Notes under the pieces: model-generated | Database searches by the model: none | Seen by the model: only the letters and a program-made list of their open reading frames with translations | Told to the model about the DNA's origin: nothing | DNA from: RGIG4097 sp964550635 | GTDB lineage: Bacteria; Bacillota; Clostridia; Christensenellales; CAG-917 | DNA: 50,029 bases | Direction of reading: 5' to 3' | Assembly (NCBI GenBank): GCA_964550635.1 | Contig: CAZJZV010000011.1 | Location: forward strand, 1-50,029 | Shown here: one piece after another, positions 1 through 7,258 of the stretch | How positions within the stretch are numbered: the stretch's first letter is position 1 | How the letters are laid out: each line of letters opens with the position of its first letter | Program-made: the position numbers and the translations under genes

Positions 1-166
1 GTCTGCATATTGTGGATTTTATATTGAAAAAAATTAATTTTTTTCGTAGTAGTAAGAATCATCTATACCTTGTCGATTTAATAATAGTTTTTTTGTCATT
101 GCGAGCGCAGCGCGGCAATCTCGCGGGAGCGCACTACGTCAAAGTAAGTGCGTTATATTTTGGTTT

Positions 167-239
167 CGATTTCCTCTTGGGGACGGGGATGAAAGCGGAA
201 ATCATTTCCGCTTTTGTCCCCGTCCCCAAGAGGAAATCG
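167..239. repeat. long near-perfect hairpin inside the repeat element
   Basis: The arms 167-202 and 204-239 are complementary over 36 bp with a 1-nt centre. The only two deviations, near 190-191, become G-U pairs in RNA. There is no T-run after it, so it is not a normal intrinsic terminator. Such perfection suggests recent duplication or selection for the structure. Confidence 0.8.
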
Positions 240-305
240 CGTGAGGAAGGGGGAAAAGTGATTAGTGTACAAGCACTCTCGCTATTTCGCTATCATTGAG
301 AGCGA
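240..305 (+). repeat. dispersed repeat block, copy 1 (copy 2 at 49923-49988)
   Basis: This block begins CGTGAGGAAGGGGGA and matches the reverse complement of 49923-49988 at roughly 55 of 66 positions by eye. Each copy ends in a small hairpin with a GAAAGCGA or GAGAGCGA arm. The hairpin sequence differs between copies while the 5' part is conserved, as in a dispersed repeat family with a structured end. Confidence 0.7.
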
Positions 306-390
306 TGACGGCACAACCATCCCCGGAGATTCCTTCGCCTGCTCGGAATGACAGATAGAGTGTGTACTTGTTTTTGTTGGCAACGCAAAT

Positions 391-423
391 AAAAACACCG
401 TCCGTGTGGACGGTGCTTTTTTT
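391..423. terminator. bidirectional intrinsic terminator after the transketolase operon
   Basis: A stem CACCGTCC / GGACGGTG closes a 4-nt loop. It is flanked by an A-run on one side and a T-run on the other, so it can stop transcription in both directions. It lies 14 nt beyond the stop of the minus-strand gene ending at 437. Confidence 0.85.
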
Positions 424-436
424 GTTGTCGTTTGTC

Positions 437-1354
437 TTATTTGACAAGTTTGGACGGAACGAGCATGTTTTGGCAGGTGGTCATGATGCTGTTGAATTGA
501 ACTGCATAGCTGTCGCCTGCGCCAACGATTTGCACGCAACCTCTTTCAACTGCTCCAACGAAACCGTATTTGTCGGTGAGAACCGCGATACAATCGTCGG
601 GGGAGGGGAACTTGAAGAGAACGAAGGGGTACTTGACGTTCTTCTTGCCGGATTTGGTGTTTCCGTTTTTGACGCGGAGGCTTGCGTAGATGGCAGGATA
701 GAGTTCGTTGCCGTCTTTATCTTTGGTAGGACCGACCTCGAAGAGATAGGTTCTATCAGGTTGTTTCAACGTCCAATCGCTCATGGTGGACCAACCGAGC
801 TTGTTTGCTACGGAAAGTGCTCTGGTGATGAGGTAGAGGGACAATTTGACTTTGAGATATTGTTCCCAAGGTTGATCCGCTTCGGGGACGAAGTTCGGCA
901 TGGTCTTCATCAGCGTGAGCATGAGGAAGAGGAATTTGAGAGTCGCGGGCTTCGCAATGTTCTTGAGAAGGGGAGCGACGATGCCGAGCATTTCGAGAGG
1001 GGAGTTACCTTTGAAGACACCGAGAAGGCTCTTGATGGACTTGAAGTACATTTTGGTGACTTTGAGACCTTCGTACTTGCTGCCGTCTGCCATTTCGATG
1101 AAACCGGGGTATTCGCCTTGATAGACTTTGAAGCGTTTGCCTTCTTTGGATTGTGCCGCCATATCTTCGGTGAGGAAGACGATGTAGCAGGCGAGAGGGT
1201 GTTCGTCATCCGCCGCACGGAATTCGACTACCGCGTTGATTTTCTCGAAAGCTTTGACTTGTTTGGGGTCTTCTTCGAGGGGGACGCGAAGGGCGGGGAA
1301 CGCCGCTTGGAAATATATCTGTGTAGTCAAGACATCTTGTTCGCTTGCTTTCAT
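437..1354 (-). CDS. conserved-looking protein of unknown function, third gene of transketolase operon
   Basis: This 305-residue protein is not one I recognise. It has no signal peptide and no clear transmembrane segment, though residues around 120-150 (a run rich in L, M and F) form a hydrophobic stretch that is probably buried helix. The rest is mixed alpha/beta in composition with many lysines. The start is supported by a GGAGGTG ribosome-binding site. It begins 12 nt after the stop of the transketolase C-subunit gene and ends at a terminator, so it is co-transcribed with transketolase. A link to pentose-phosphate metabolism is inferred only from the operon; no catalytic motif was seen. Confidence 0.8.
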   Translation of the reverse strand: MKASEQDVLTTQIYFQAAFPALRVPLEEDPKQVKAFEKINAVVEFRAADDEHPLACYIVFLTEDMAAQSKEGKRFKVYQGEYPGFIEMADGSKYEGLKVTKMYFKSIKSLLGVFKGNSPLEMLGIVAPLLKNIAKPATLKFLFLMLTLMKTMPNFVPEADQPWEQYLKVKLSLYLITRALSVANKLGWSTMSDWTLKQPDRTYLFEVGPTKDKDGNELYPAIYASLRVKNGNTKSGKKNVKYPFVLFKFPSPDDCIAVLTDKYGFVGAVERGCVQIVGAGDSYAVQFNSIMTTCQNMLVPSKLVK

Positions 1355-1366
1355 ACTACACCTCCA

Positions 1367-2368
1367 TTAGTCTTCGTCAGTCCAATCGTCTTCTTCGATT
1401 TCCTTGCCCATGAGTTCCATAACGGTTTCCATGATGCCTTGGCTGGAAAGTTTGTACATTGCATACAAATCTTCGGGTTTACCGATAGGACCGTATTCAT
1501 CGGGGATACCGATCTTGGTGAGGATGCATCTCTTGCCGCTTTCTGCGAGAGTTGCCGCAACTGCATCGCCGAGGCCGCCGATGATGTTGTGTTCTTCAAC
1601 GGTGACGATACGACGAGTCTTGACTGCCGCTTCGACGATTGCTTCTTTGTCGACGGGTTTCAAGGTGTGCATGTTGATAACTTGAGCAGACACGCCTTGT
1701 TCTTCGAGCATTTCACCTGCGATGAGAGCGTCACGAGTAGGAACGCCGCATGCGATGATGGTGATGTCGTTACCGTCTTTGAGCTTCATTGCTTTGCCGA
1801 TTTCAAATTCGAATTCGTCTTCGCTGTTGTGAAGGAGGGGTTCCATACCTCTGCCGACGCGGAGATAGAAGGGGCCGTTGACGTTGACGCAAGCTTTGAT
1901 TGCTCTGGAGCATTCATATGCGTCTGCGGGGATAACGACGGTCATGTTGGGGATAGCGCGCATAATTGCGAAGTCTTCGATACAGTGGTGGGTGGTGCCT
2001 GCCGCGCCGAAGGAAAGTCCGCCGTGAGTTGCGATGACTTTGACGGGGAGTTTTTGATATGCGCAGTCAGTTCTGATTTGTTCACCGCCACGGAGGCATG
2101 CGAAGATTGCGAAAGTGGACGCGAAGGGGATAAAACCGACTTTTGCAAGGCCTGCTGCCACGCCGAAGAGGTTTTGTTCCGCGATACCGACGTTGAACAT
2201 TCTGTCGGGATATTGTGCACCGAACACGCCGGTGTTGGTTGATTTAGCAAGGTCAGCCGTTACAGCAACGATACGAGGATCATCTGCCGCGATTTCGGCG
2301 AGTGCTTGTCCGAAGGCTTTGCCTGCAGACATTTTGTTTGCATCATATGCATTCCATGCAGTACCCAT
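1367..2368 (-). CDS. transketolase, C-terminal subunit
   Basis: This is the pyrimidine-binding and C-terminal half of a split transketolase (333 aa). It shows VTADLAKST near the N-terminus and GIAEQNLFGVAAG, which holds the glutamate that activates thiamine diphosphate. It ends in the usual transketolase C-terminal domain and an acidic tail. With the N-terminal subunit upstream it transfers two-carbon units between pentose, heptose and triose phosphates in the cytoplasm. The gene starts 11 nt after the stop of the N-subunit gene and has its own strong TAAGGAGG site. Split transketolases are common in Clostridia and archaea. DXP synthase is less likely because the two halves are separate and of transketolase size. 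Confidence 0.93.
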   Translation of the reverse strand: MGTAWNAYDANKMSAGKAFGQALAEIAADDPRIVAVTADLAKSTNTGVFGAQYPDRMFNVGIAEQNLFGVAAGLAKVGFIPFASTFAIFACLRGGEQIRTDCAYQKLPVKVIATHGGLSFGAAGTTHHCIEDFAIMRAIPNMTVVIPADAYECSRAIKACVNVNGPFYLRVGRGMEPLLHNSEDEFEFEIGKAMKLKDGNDITIIACGVPTRDALIAGEMLEEQGVSAQVINMHTLKPVDKEAIVEAAVKTRRIVTVEEHNIIGGLGDAVAATLAESGKRCILTKIGIPDEYGPIGKPEDLYAMYKLSSQGIMETVMELMGKEIEEDDWTDED

Positions 2369-2379
2369 AGTGTTCCTCC

Positions 2380-3240
2380 TTATTTCATGAAGTCTGCGGA
2401 GTCGGTCTTGTTGATGTAATCAATGATCGGCTCGAGATCTTTGTGGTTGTCGCCAAACGAGATGTAGTGGCTGGTGACTTTTCCTTGATAATCGGGGACG
2501 CCTGCGCCCTTGGTGGTGCTGGAGATGATGCAGATAGGACGATCTGCGCCTGCCCATGCTTCCGCGAGTGCTCTGTCGACGTCTGCCATATCGTTACCGT
2601 TGCACTTGATGCACTTGAAGCCGAACGCTTCCACTTTCTTGTCAAGGGGTTCGAGTCCCATAACTTCTTCGGTGGGTCCGTCGATTTCGAGTTTGTTGCG
2701 GTCGATAATCCAGATGAGGTTTTTGAGTTTGAAGTGTGCTGCCGCCATTGCTGCTTCCCAGTTGGAGCCTTCTTGGCATTCGCCGTCGCCGGTCATAACT
2801 ACGACTTTGCTGTCGACGTTCTTGAGCTTGAGTCCGAGCAACATACCGACTGCCATAGGAAGTCCGTGACCGAGGGAACCGGTGGACGCGTCGCAGCCTT
2901 TGATCTTCTTGCTGTCCGGGTGCATGCCGTATGCGGAACCGGTCTTGTTGAATTTGGTCTTGACTTCTTCGATGTCAAGGTAGCCTCTCATAGCAAGACA
3001 GGGAACGTATCCGAGTGCGCAGTGACCTTTGGACATAATGAAGCGGTCTCTTTCAAGCATATCGGGATTCTTGGGATCTACGTTCAAGTATTTGAAGTAG
3101 AGAGCAACAAGCATATCCGCTGCAGAAAGCGATCCGCCGATGTGACCGGACGTGGCGTTGAACGTGGTTTCAATAATGTTGATACGCAGTTCTTTCGCCT
3201 TTGCTTTCAATTGGTCAATAGTGACGTTGTTGTTTGGCAT
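2380..3240 (-). CDS. transketolase, N-terminal subunit
   Basis: This is the thiamine-diphosphate-binding half of transketolase (286 aa). The early segment TSGHIGGSLSAADMLVALYF is typical of the family. The diphosphate/Mg-binding motif begins GDGECQEG and closes about 28 residues later at IIDRNKLEIDG. It is the first gene of a three-gene operon with the C-terminal subunit and an unknown protein. The start has a TAGGAGGG ribosome-binding site and a sigma-A-type promoter about 60 bp upstream. Confidence 0.94.
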   Translation of the reverse strand: MPNNNVTIDQLKAKAKELRINIIETTFNATSGHIGGSLSAADMLVALYFKYLNVDPKNPDMLERDRFIMSKGHCALGYVPCLAMRGYLDIEEVKTKFNKTGSAYGMHPDSKKIKGCDASTGSLGHGLPMAVGMLLGLKLKNVDSKVVVMTGDGECQEGSNWEAAMAAAHFKLKNLIWIIDRNKLEIDGPTEEVMGLEPLDKKVEAFGFKCIKCNGNDMADVDRALAEAWAGADRPICIISSTTKGAGVPDYQGKVTSHYISFGDNHKDLEPIIDYINKTDSADFMK

Positions 3241-3298
3241 TTTTAGCCCTCCTACATAATTTTCCTTTTTTGCTAACTATATAATAGTTTACAGTTTA

Positions 3299-3327
3299 AG
3301 TATATATTATAAATGGCAATTAGTCAA
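3299..3327 (-). promoter_or_regulatory. promoter of the transketolase operon
   Basis: On the minus strand, TTGACT is followed after 17 bp by TATACT. The -10 box lies about 58 bp before the ATG at 3240, leaving room for the TAGGAGGG site. Confidence 0.8.
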
Positions 3328-3384
3328 TACCAAATTTTCAAGAATAGCGGTATTTTTTTTGCACAACATATCTGCGGAGGAAAT

Positions 3385-3819
3385 ATGGAAAATAATTACG
3401 TTAAAATACCGTTTATATTTATTATATCTTTCTTGCTTTTTACGGCGGCGGTTTCGTCGTTTTATGCCCCTGCGCCCGCACACGCATACGCACTTACGGA
3501 TATGGTAGGGGAGAAAGTCGTGCGGTTTTACGAAGAAGATATAGCGGGTGAAAAATTCATATCGACCATCAACCCCGCAAGAAAAGCGCGTATGTGCGAA
3601 ACCTACGACGTGAACGAAAACAAACTTAACGCGATACTGATTTTGCAAGATTTAGGCGCGCGAGTCGGCATACCGCAAAACGCAGGCGACCTAGCGAAAA
3701 TGACCGACAAACAACTCTTTTCAACGGGCAAAACAATAATCACCGCCTATATCGACACCCTAACCGACTCCCAGAAATCCACCCTAAAAGACAAATTCAA
3801 ATCCGCAATTTCAGGCTAA
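3385..3819 (+). CDS. small exported protein of unknown function
   Basis: This is a 144-residue protein starting at the ATG preceded by GGAGGAAAT. An in-frame ATG at 3313 would overlap the divergent promoter and lacks such a site. Residues about 7-35 are a signal peptide: a short charged end, the hydrophobic run IPFIFIISFLLFTAAVS, then an alanine-rich APAPAHA cleavage region. The mature part is about 110 residues, charged and probably helical, ending TDSQKSTLKDKFKSAISG. No known domain is recognised. It stands alone, divergent from the transketolase operon. Confidence 0.75.
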   Translation: MENNYVKIPFIFIISFLLFTAAVSSFYAPAPAHAYALTDMVGEKVVRFYEEDIAGEKFISTINPARKARMCETYDVNENKLNAILILQDLGARVGIPQNAGDLAKMTDKQLFSTGKTIITAYIDTLTDSQKSTLKDKFKSAISG

Positions 3820-4058
3820 CCCGCCCAACCGATACGCAGACGAAACGGCGATTTCGGACTTCATTTTAGTTTTTTGATTGCGCTTTGCGTTTTTACCGTC
3901 TATTTTTCAACGGAGAGAAATATTCTTTTCGTGTAGGGCGGGCGGAGATATGCAAGGCGCAATTTTGCGTTCGACCGAAAGTGTCTTTTTTCTTGTTCCG
4001 CCGTCAAGAATTGCAACGGGCTAAATATAGTGGCGCGCAAAAAAGTGTTTTGATTTTA
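3820..4058. other. intergenic region without recognisable gene
   Basis: No ribosome-binding site with a credible start, RNA gene or strong terminator was seen. The reading frame of the next gene stays open upstream to 3885, but that extension is basic and aromatic, unlike the protein that follows, and has no ribosome-binding site. Confidence 0.6.
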
Positions 4059-4087
4059 TTGAAAAATTTTGCGGGGGATGATAATAT
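4059..4087 (+). promoter_or_regulatory. promoter of the zinc-ribbon membrane protein gene
   Basis: TTGAAA, a 17-bp spacer, then TAATAT, ending 28 bp before the ATG at 4116. This position supports the 4116 start over the longer open frame. Confidence 0.65.
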
Positions 4088-4115
4088 TGTAGCAAATTAT
4101 CATTGTGGAGAAGAT

Positions 4116-5927
4116 ATGAAGAAGGTTCTTTGCCCTATTTGTGGAAACGTTATTCGATTTGAGGACGGTGCGACTTCGGTTACCTGTCCCGTTTGCCACT
4201 CTCTCATAAAAATCAAAATTCAAAAAGCGGACGATACTATGCTTTACGGCGGGTACGGGATGCCCACCGAGCAGTTGTTTTCGGAAGACGAAGTCATCAT
4301 AGCGGAACTTGATAGCAGTGCGCCTCAATTCGAGAAGACGGAAGGTGCGTCCTTGAAACAGGAAAAAGCGATACCCCCTCATCTCGGCGTAAGAAAGGAA
4401 AAAGTGGAAACGCCCGTCCTTGCGCACGGCAAGGAAACGAGCGTAACCGCGAACATAATTCACGTCAATCTTGAAGAAGTCAAGGACGATAAGGCGGACG
4501 AAAAGAAAGCCGAAAAGACGGTCGAAAAAGAACAAGTCAAGGAAGTCGTCAAGCCTGAAACCGCACGCGAAAAGAAGGGTGCGGAAAAGGAAATCGAATG
4601 GGTGAATTGGGACAATATCGAATGTGAGTCCGAACTTCTCGAAGACGAAGAATTGACTTCTCCCGCCGACGTTGCCAAGGGCAAAAAGCGTTTGCGCGTG
4701 CCGACGGACTATCGTCTTGCATATTTGCCGATTTACTCAATCGTTGGGTTTATCAGTGCAATATTGATGTTTTATGCCCCTGTTTTGTCAATTAACGGCG
4801 TATCTATCGGCGCGGGTATCGGCGCAAAATTCATCGGCGCGGTCTTGTCGGGCGGTGCGTCGATTTGGACGATTGGATATGCGGTGCTCGAAGTTTTGTT
4901 CTTCGGAGTGTCGGTGTCCTATGCCTATTTCACTTTCAAACATTTCGGAGAATACGACCGTCATACGCTCACCGTATCCGTAATTCATTCGGTCTTGCAG
5001 ACGGTGCTTGCGTGCGCCTATCTTGCGGGCAGTTTATACTACGCATTCACGACCGTTTCCGTGTCGTCCATTTGGACGAGTGCTTTCGTGGTTTTCGTTT
5101 TGCAAGCGTATTCCTTCATCTCAAACGTGGACAAACTCCCCAAGTATAACGAGTCGAAGAGAGTGTTGCTCTCCCCGAAAAGCTCCCAAAAGAAAGCGTA
5201 CGTTTTGCTTGGATTGTCCTATTTCTGCGTGTGGCTTATGGTCATCAAAGTCGCACTTTCGCTTGCGGGTAACGTAGCGTTTTCCGTTGGCGGAAGAATG
5301 GGCGCGACTGCGGAATATCTCGACAAAGTTTCCACGCTTTCGGTGGGCATATTCGGCGCACTTTACCGCCTTATTCTCACGGACGCAAGCAGTGTTGATT
5401 TCGTATTCGGCGTGAGAGAAGGGTTCGCGCTCTACTCATATATCGACTACGCATCGTCTGTTGCTCTCGTCGCGCTCATCGTGATATACGCAAGACACGC
5501 ATCCAAGACTTCGTCGATATTCCTTGAAGAAATCAGACCGAAAGGCAACGATAATCTCTTCCTTGCCGAAGAAGAAAAAGAGAAAAACCTTGCAAAATTC
5601 CTCAAAAAGTCGGGCACGGTTACTTTCTTGATTTATGCGGTTGTTACCACTCTCAACGTTGCAAGTTACGCGGTGCTTTATAGGGGCGCGGGGCAGATTT
5701 ATCTTGCCGTGTTTACGATGATTTCGTTTGCGCTCGCATGCGCGGTATCTTGTTATCCTTATGCGATACTATCCCGCGAACAATATATGCGCGCGTACGT
5801 AGAGTACGAAGAAATGAGTGCGGAAATCCCGCCTATGAGCAAGAAACAAAACAAACTTCTCGAACTCATCCCGACTCTTCTTGCAATCGTCGTCAACGTG
5901 ATATTCGTTGTTTTCGTGATGATTTAG
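4116..5927 (+). CDS. zinc-ribbon multi-pass membrane protein, function unknown
   Basis: This is a 603-residue protein. The N-terminus is a single zinc ribbon, CPICGN near residue 5 and CPVCHS near residue 24. A long charged segment rich in K and E follows to about residue 185. The rest is membrane-embedded, with roughly eight to ten hydrophobic helices beginning near YLPIYSIVGFISAILMFY and ending at the C-terminus in LLAIVVNVIFVVFVMI. The start at 4116 is chosen for its GGAGAAG site and the promoter just upstream. The layout (cytoplasmic zinc ribbon, disordered linker, membrane domain) recalls the separate zinc-ribbon and membrane proteins at 35232-37999. No transport or enzyme motif was seen. 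Confidence 0.8.
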   Translation: MKKVLCPICGNVIRFEDGATSVTCPVCHSLIKIKIQKADDTMLYGGYGMPTEQLFSEDEVIIAELDSSAPQFEKTEGASLKQEKAIPPHLGVRKEKVETPVLAHGKETSVTANIIHVNLEEVKDDKADEKKAEKTVEKEQVKEVVKPETAREKKGAEKEIEWVNWDNIECESELLEDEELTSPADVAKGKKRLRVPTDYRLAYLPIYSIVGFISAILMFYAPVLSINGVSIGAGIGAKFIGAVLSGGASIWTIGYAVLEVLFFGVSVSYAYFTFKHFGEYDRHTLTVSVIHSVLQTVLACAYLAGSLYYAFTTVSVSSIWTSAFVVFVLQAYSFISNVDKLPKYNESKRVLLSPKSSQKKAYVLLGLSYFCVWLMVIKVALSLAGNVAFSVGGRMGATAEYLDKVSTLSVGIFGALYRLILTDASSVDFVFGVREGFALYSYIDYASSVALVALIVIYARHASKTSSIFLEEIRPKGNDNLFLAEEEKEKNLAKFLKKSGTVTFLIYAVVTTLNVASYAVLYRGAGQIYLAVFTMISFALACAVSCYPYAILSREQYMRAYVEYEEMSAEIPPMSKKQNKLLELIPTLLAIVVNVIFVVFVMI

Positions 5928-5974
5928 GGGAAAGGTTAAAAGAATAATAAAATTAAATATTTTTATATCCCCCG

Positions 5975-6003
5975 TTGACTTTAATTTGTAGGGGCGGTAT
6001 AAT
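5975..6003 (+). promoter_or_regulatory. promoter of the MarR-family gene
   Basis: TTGACT, a 17-bp spacer, then a perfect TATAAT. The first copy of the CTAA-n5-TTAG dyad begins two bases after the -10 box, over the expected transcription start. Confidence 0.9.
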
Positions 6004-6004
6004 C

Positions 6005-6017
6005 CTAACAGTATTAG
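6005..6017. promoter_or_regulatory. putative MarR operator, copy 1
   Basis: CTAACAGTATTAG is a dyad CTAA-n5-TTAG just after the -10 box. The same dyad recurs upstream of the next gene, as expected for autoregulation by the MarR protein between the two copies. Confidence 0.6.
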
Positions 6018-6031
6018 CAATCAGGTGAATT

Positions 6032-6439
6032 ATGGACTACTATTCCGTACAGGACGAAATCAGAGCGCTCTGCAAAACCAGCAAGTGGAAACAACTTGTG
6101 GACCTTATCGACGACGGCTCGAAGGGTATGTTTCTCATTTTGCGTATTCTTGCGGATAGCGACGGGGACGTAGTGGCGGGCGACCTTGCGAAAATCATGT
6201 GCGTGTCCACCGCGCGTATCGCAAGCGCACTCAATACCCTTGAAAAGAAAGGCTACGTCAGGCGCGAAAGCGAAAAAACGGATGCAAGAAAAGTGGTCAT
6301 TCGCTTGACGGACGTCGGGAAATCCGCTCTTGACGAGCGTATGGCGGGCATCAATCAAATCGTCGCTCCCATGTTTGCAAACCTGACGGACGAGGAAATC
6401 AAAACGTTATTTTATCTCGTGAACAAATTCCTTGCGTAG
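6032..6439 (+). CDS. MarR-family transcriptional regulator
   Basis: This 135-residue winged-helix DNA-binding protein has the MarR layout. An N-terminal helical dimerisation part is followed by a helix-turn-helix near DLAKIMCVSTARIASALNTL, and the wing and conserved arginine lie in KKGYVRRESEKTDARKV. A C-terminal helix completes the dimer. It probably represses itself and the nitroreductase-like gene downstream, because both have the same 13-bp dyad at their 5' ends. The ligand is unknown; MarR proteins beside flavoproteins often sense quinones, oxidants or phenolics. A terminator separates it from the next gene. Confidence 0.9.
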   Translation: MDYYSVQDEIRALCKTSKWKQLVDLIDDGSKGMFLILRILADSDGDVVAGDLAKIMCVSTARIASALNTLEKKGYVRRESEKTDARKVVIRLTDVGKSALDERMAGINQIVAPMFANLTDEEIKTLFYLVNKFLA

Positions 6440-6440
6440 T

Positions 6441-6467
6441 AAAAGGCAGATGAAAGTCTGCTTTTTT
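6441..6467 (+). terminator. intrinsic terminator after the MarR gene
   Basis: A short stem GCAGA / TCTGC is flanked by AAAA and followed by six T residues, starting at the marR stop codon. Confidence 0.7.
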
Positions 6468-6480
6468 AGGATAAAACAAC

Positions 6481-6493
6481 CTAATGGTGTTAG
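6481..6493. promoter_or_regulatory. putative MarR operator, copy 2
   Basis: CTAATGGTGTTAG has the same CTAA-n5-TTAG form as 6005-6017, also preceded by C, and agrees at 10 of 13 positions. It lies 44 bp before the nitroreductase-like start. Confidence 0.6.
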
Positions 6494-6536
6494 ATAAACC
6501 GTTTGAGAACGAAAATAAAAATTGTGAGGTATAGAT

Positions 6537-7196
6537 ATGGATTATCAAAAGGCAGCAATCGAAAGACACGCAGTCAGAAGTTATCTCGACAAGCCCATTG
6601 CCGATGACTTCAAAGCACAACTTCAAGCAGTCGTGGACGAATGCAACAAACAAGGCGGATTGCATATCCAACTCGTATTCGACGAACCCGAAGCGTTCGA
6701 TTCTATGATGGCGCACTACGGCAAGTTTTCGGGAGTGAAAAACTACGTCGCTCTCGTGTGCAAGAAAGGGGACGAAGAAAAGGCGGGTTACTACGGCGAG
6801 CATATCGCTTTGACCGCTCAAGCACTCGGACTCAATACCTGTTGGGTTGCGATGAGCTACAAGAAAGTCAAGACGGCATTCACCGTTGCGCGCGGAGAGA
6901 AATTGCACGTGGTCATCGCTCTCGGCTACGGCGCGACTCAAGGCGTACAACACAAATCGAAACCCATTGATCAGGTTATGGAAGCGCAAAATCCGCCGGT
7001 GTGGTTTTTGAACGGTGTAAATTGTGCGTTGCTCGCTCCCACCGCAATGAATCAACAAAAGTTCACGTTCACCTATTCTGACGGCAAAGTCGGCGCAAAG
7101 GCAGGAATGGGCTTTTACACGAAGACGGATTTGGGCATTGCGAAATATCACTTTGAACTCGGCTCCGGCAAAAAAGACATCGGTTGGCTCGGTTGA
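6537..7196 (+). CDS. nitroreductase-family flavoprotein (TM1586-like)
   Basis: A 219-residue protein of the FMN-dependent nitroreductase superfamily. The N-terminal ERHAVRSYLDKPI is the classic phosphate-binding start of the family. A central segment (YYGEHIALTAQALGLNTCWV) matches its core helix, and ALLAPTAMNQQ is the second FMN-binding region. The order of these elements fits the internally duplicated, monomeric TM1586-like branch. The expected role is two-electron NAD(P)H-dependent reduction of an unknown quinone, nitro or similar compound in the cytoplasm. It is paired with a MarR regulator and a shared operator, which suggests induction by its substrate or by redox stress. The start follows a GTGAGGT site. 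Confidence 0.87.
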   Translation: MDYQKAAIERHAVRSYLDKPIADDFKAQLQAVVDECNKQGGLHIQLVFDEPEAFDSMMAHYGKFSGVKNYVALVCKKGDEEKAGYYGEHIALTAQALGLNTCWVAMSYKKVKTAFTVARGEKLHVVIALGYGATQGVQHKSKPIDQVMEAQNPPVWFLNGVNCALLAPTAMNQQKFTFTYSDGKVGAKAGMGFYTKTDLGIAKYHFELGSGKKDIGWLG

Positions 7197-7212
7197 TTTG
7201 CAACAAGTATAA

Positions 7213-7244
7213 TAAAAAGCGTGGCGGTTTGCCACGCTTTTTTA
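7213..7244. terminator. bidirectional intrinsic terminator between convergent genes
   Basis: A perfect stem AAAAAGCGTGGC / GCCACGCTTTTT with a 5-nt loop sits between the nitroreductase-like gene and the convergent gene ending at 7259. Confidence 0.9.
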
Positions 7245-7258
7245 TATTGTTGTTTTCG

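Larger units (their letters stand above)
94..353. mobile_element. MITE-like non-autonomous repeat element
   Basis: The two ends are imperfect inverted repeats of about 33-34 nt: 94-127 begins TGTCATTGCGAGC and the complement of 321-353 begins TGTCATTCCGAGC. Both then contain AATCTC followed by a G-rich run. Between them sit a near-perfect 36-bp-arm hairpin (167-239) and a block (240-305) repeated at the right edge of the window. There is no transposase and no convincing reading frame inside. Repeats with TGTCATTGCGAGC-type ends are common, dispersed and non-coding in many bacterial genomes. Calling it a mobile element rather than a structural repeat is inference; no target-site duplication was identified. 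Confidence 0.5.

Noticed and set aside
167..239. Hairpin as an intrinsic terminator
   Set aside because: The arms are far too long and no T-run follows on either strand.
12..299. 95-codon open frame at the left edge
   Set aside because: It runs through the repeat element and its hairpin and has no ribosome-binding site.
362..2242. 626-codon open frame on the plus strand
   Set aside because: It lies antisense to the transketolase C-subunit gene and its neighbour, has a C/H/D/F-rich unnatural composition and no ribosome-binding site. It is a shadow of the codon bias of the minus-strand genes.
3313..3384. Longer N-terminus for the small exported protein
   Set aside because: The earlier ATG overlaps the divergent promoter, lacks a Shine-Dalgarno and would put residues before an otherwise normal signal peptide.
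3885..4115. Longer N-terminus for the zinc-ribbon membrane protein
   Set aside because: The extension contains the promoter and is unlike protein sequence; the GGAGAAG site supports 4116.
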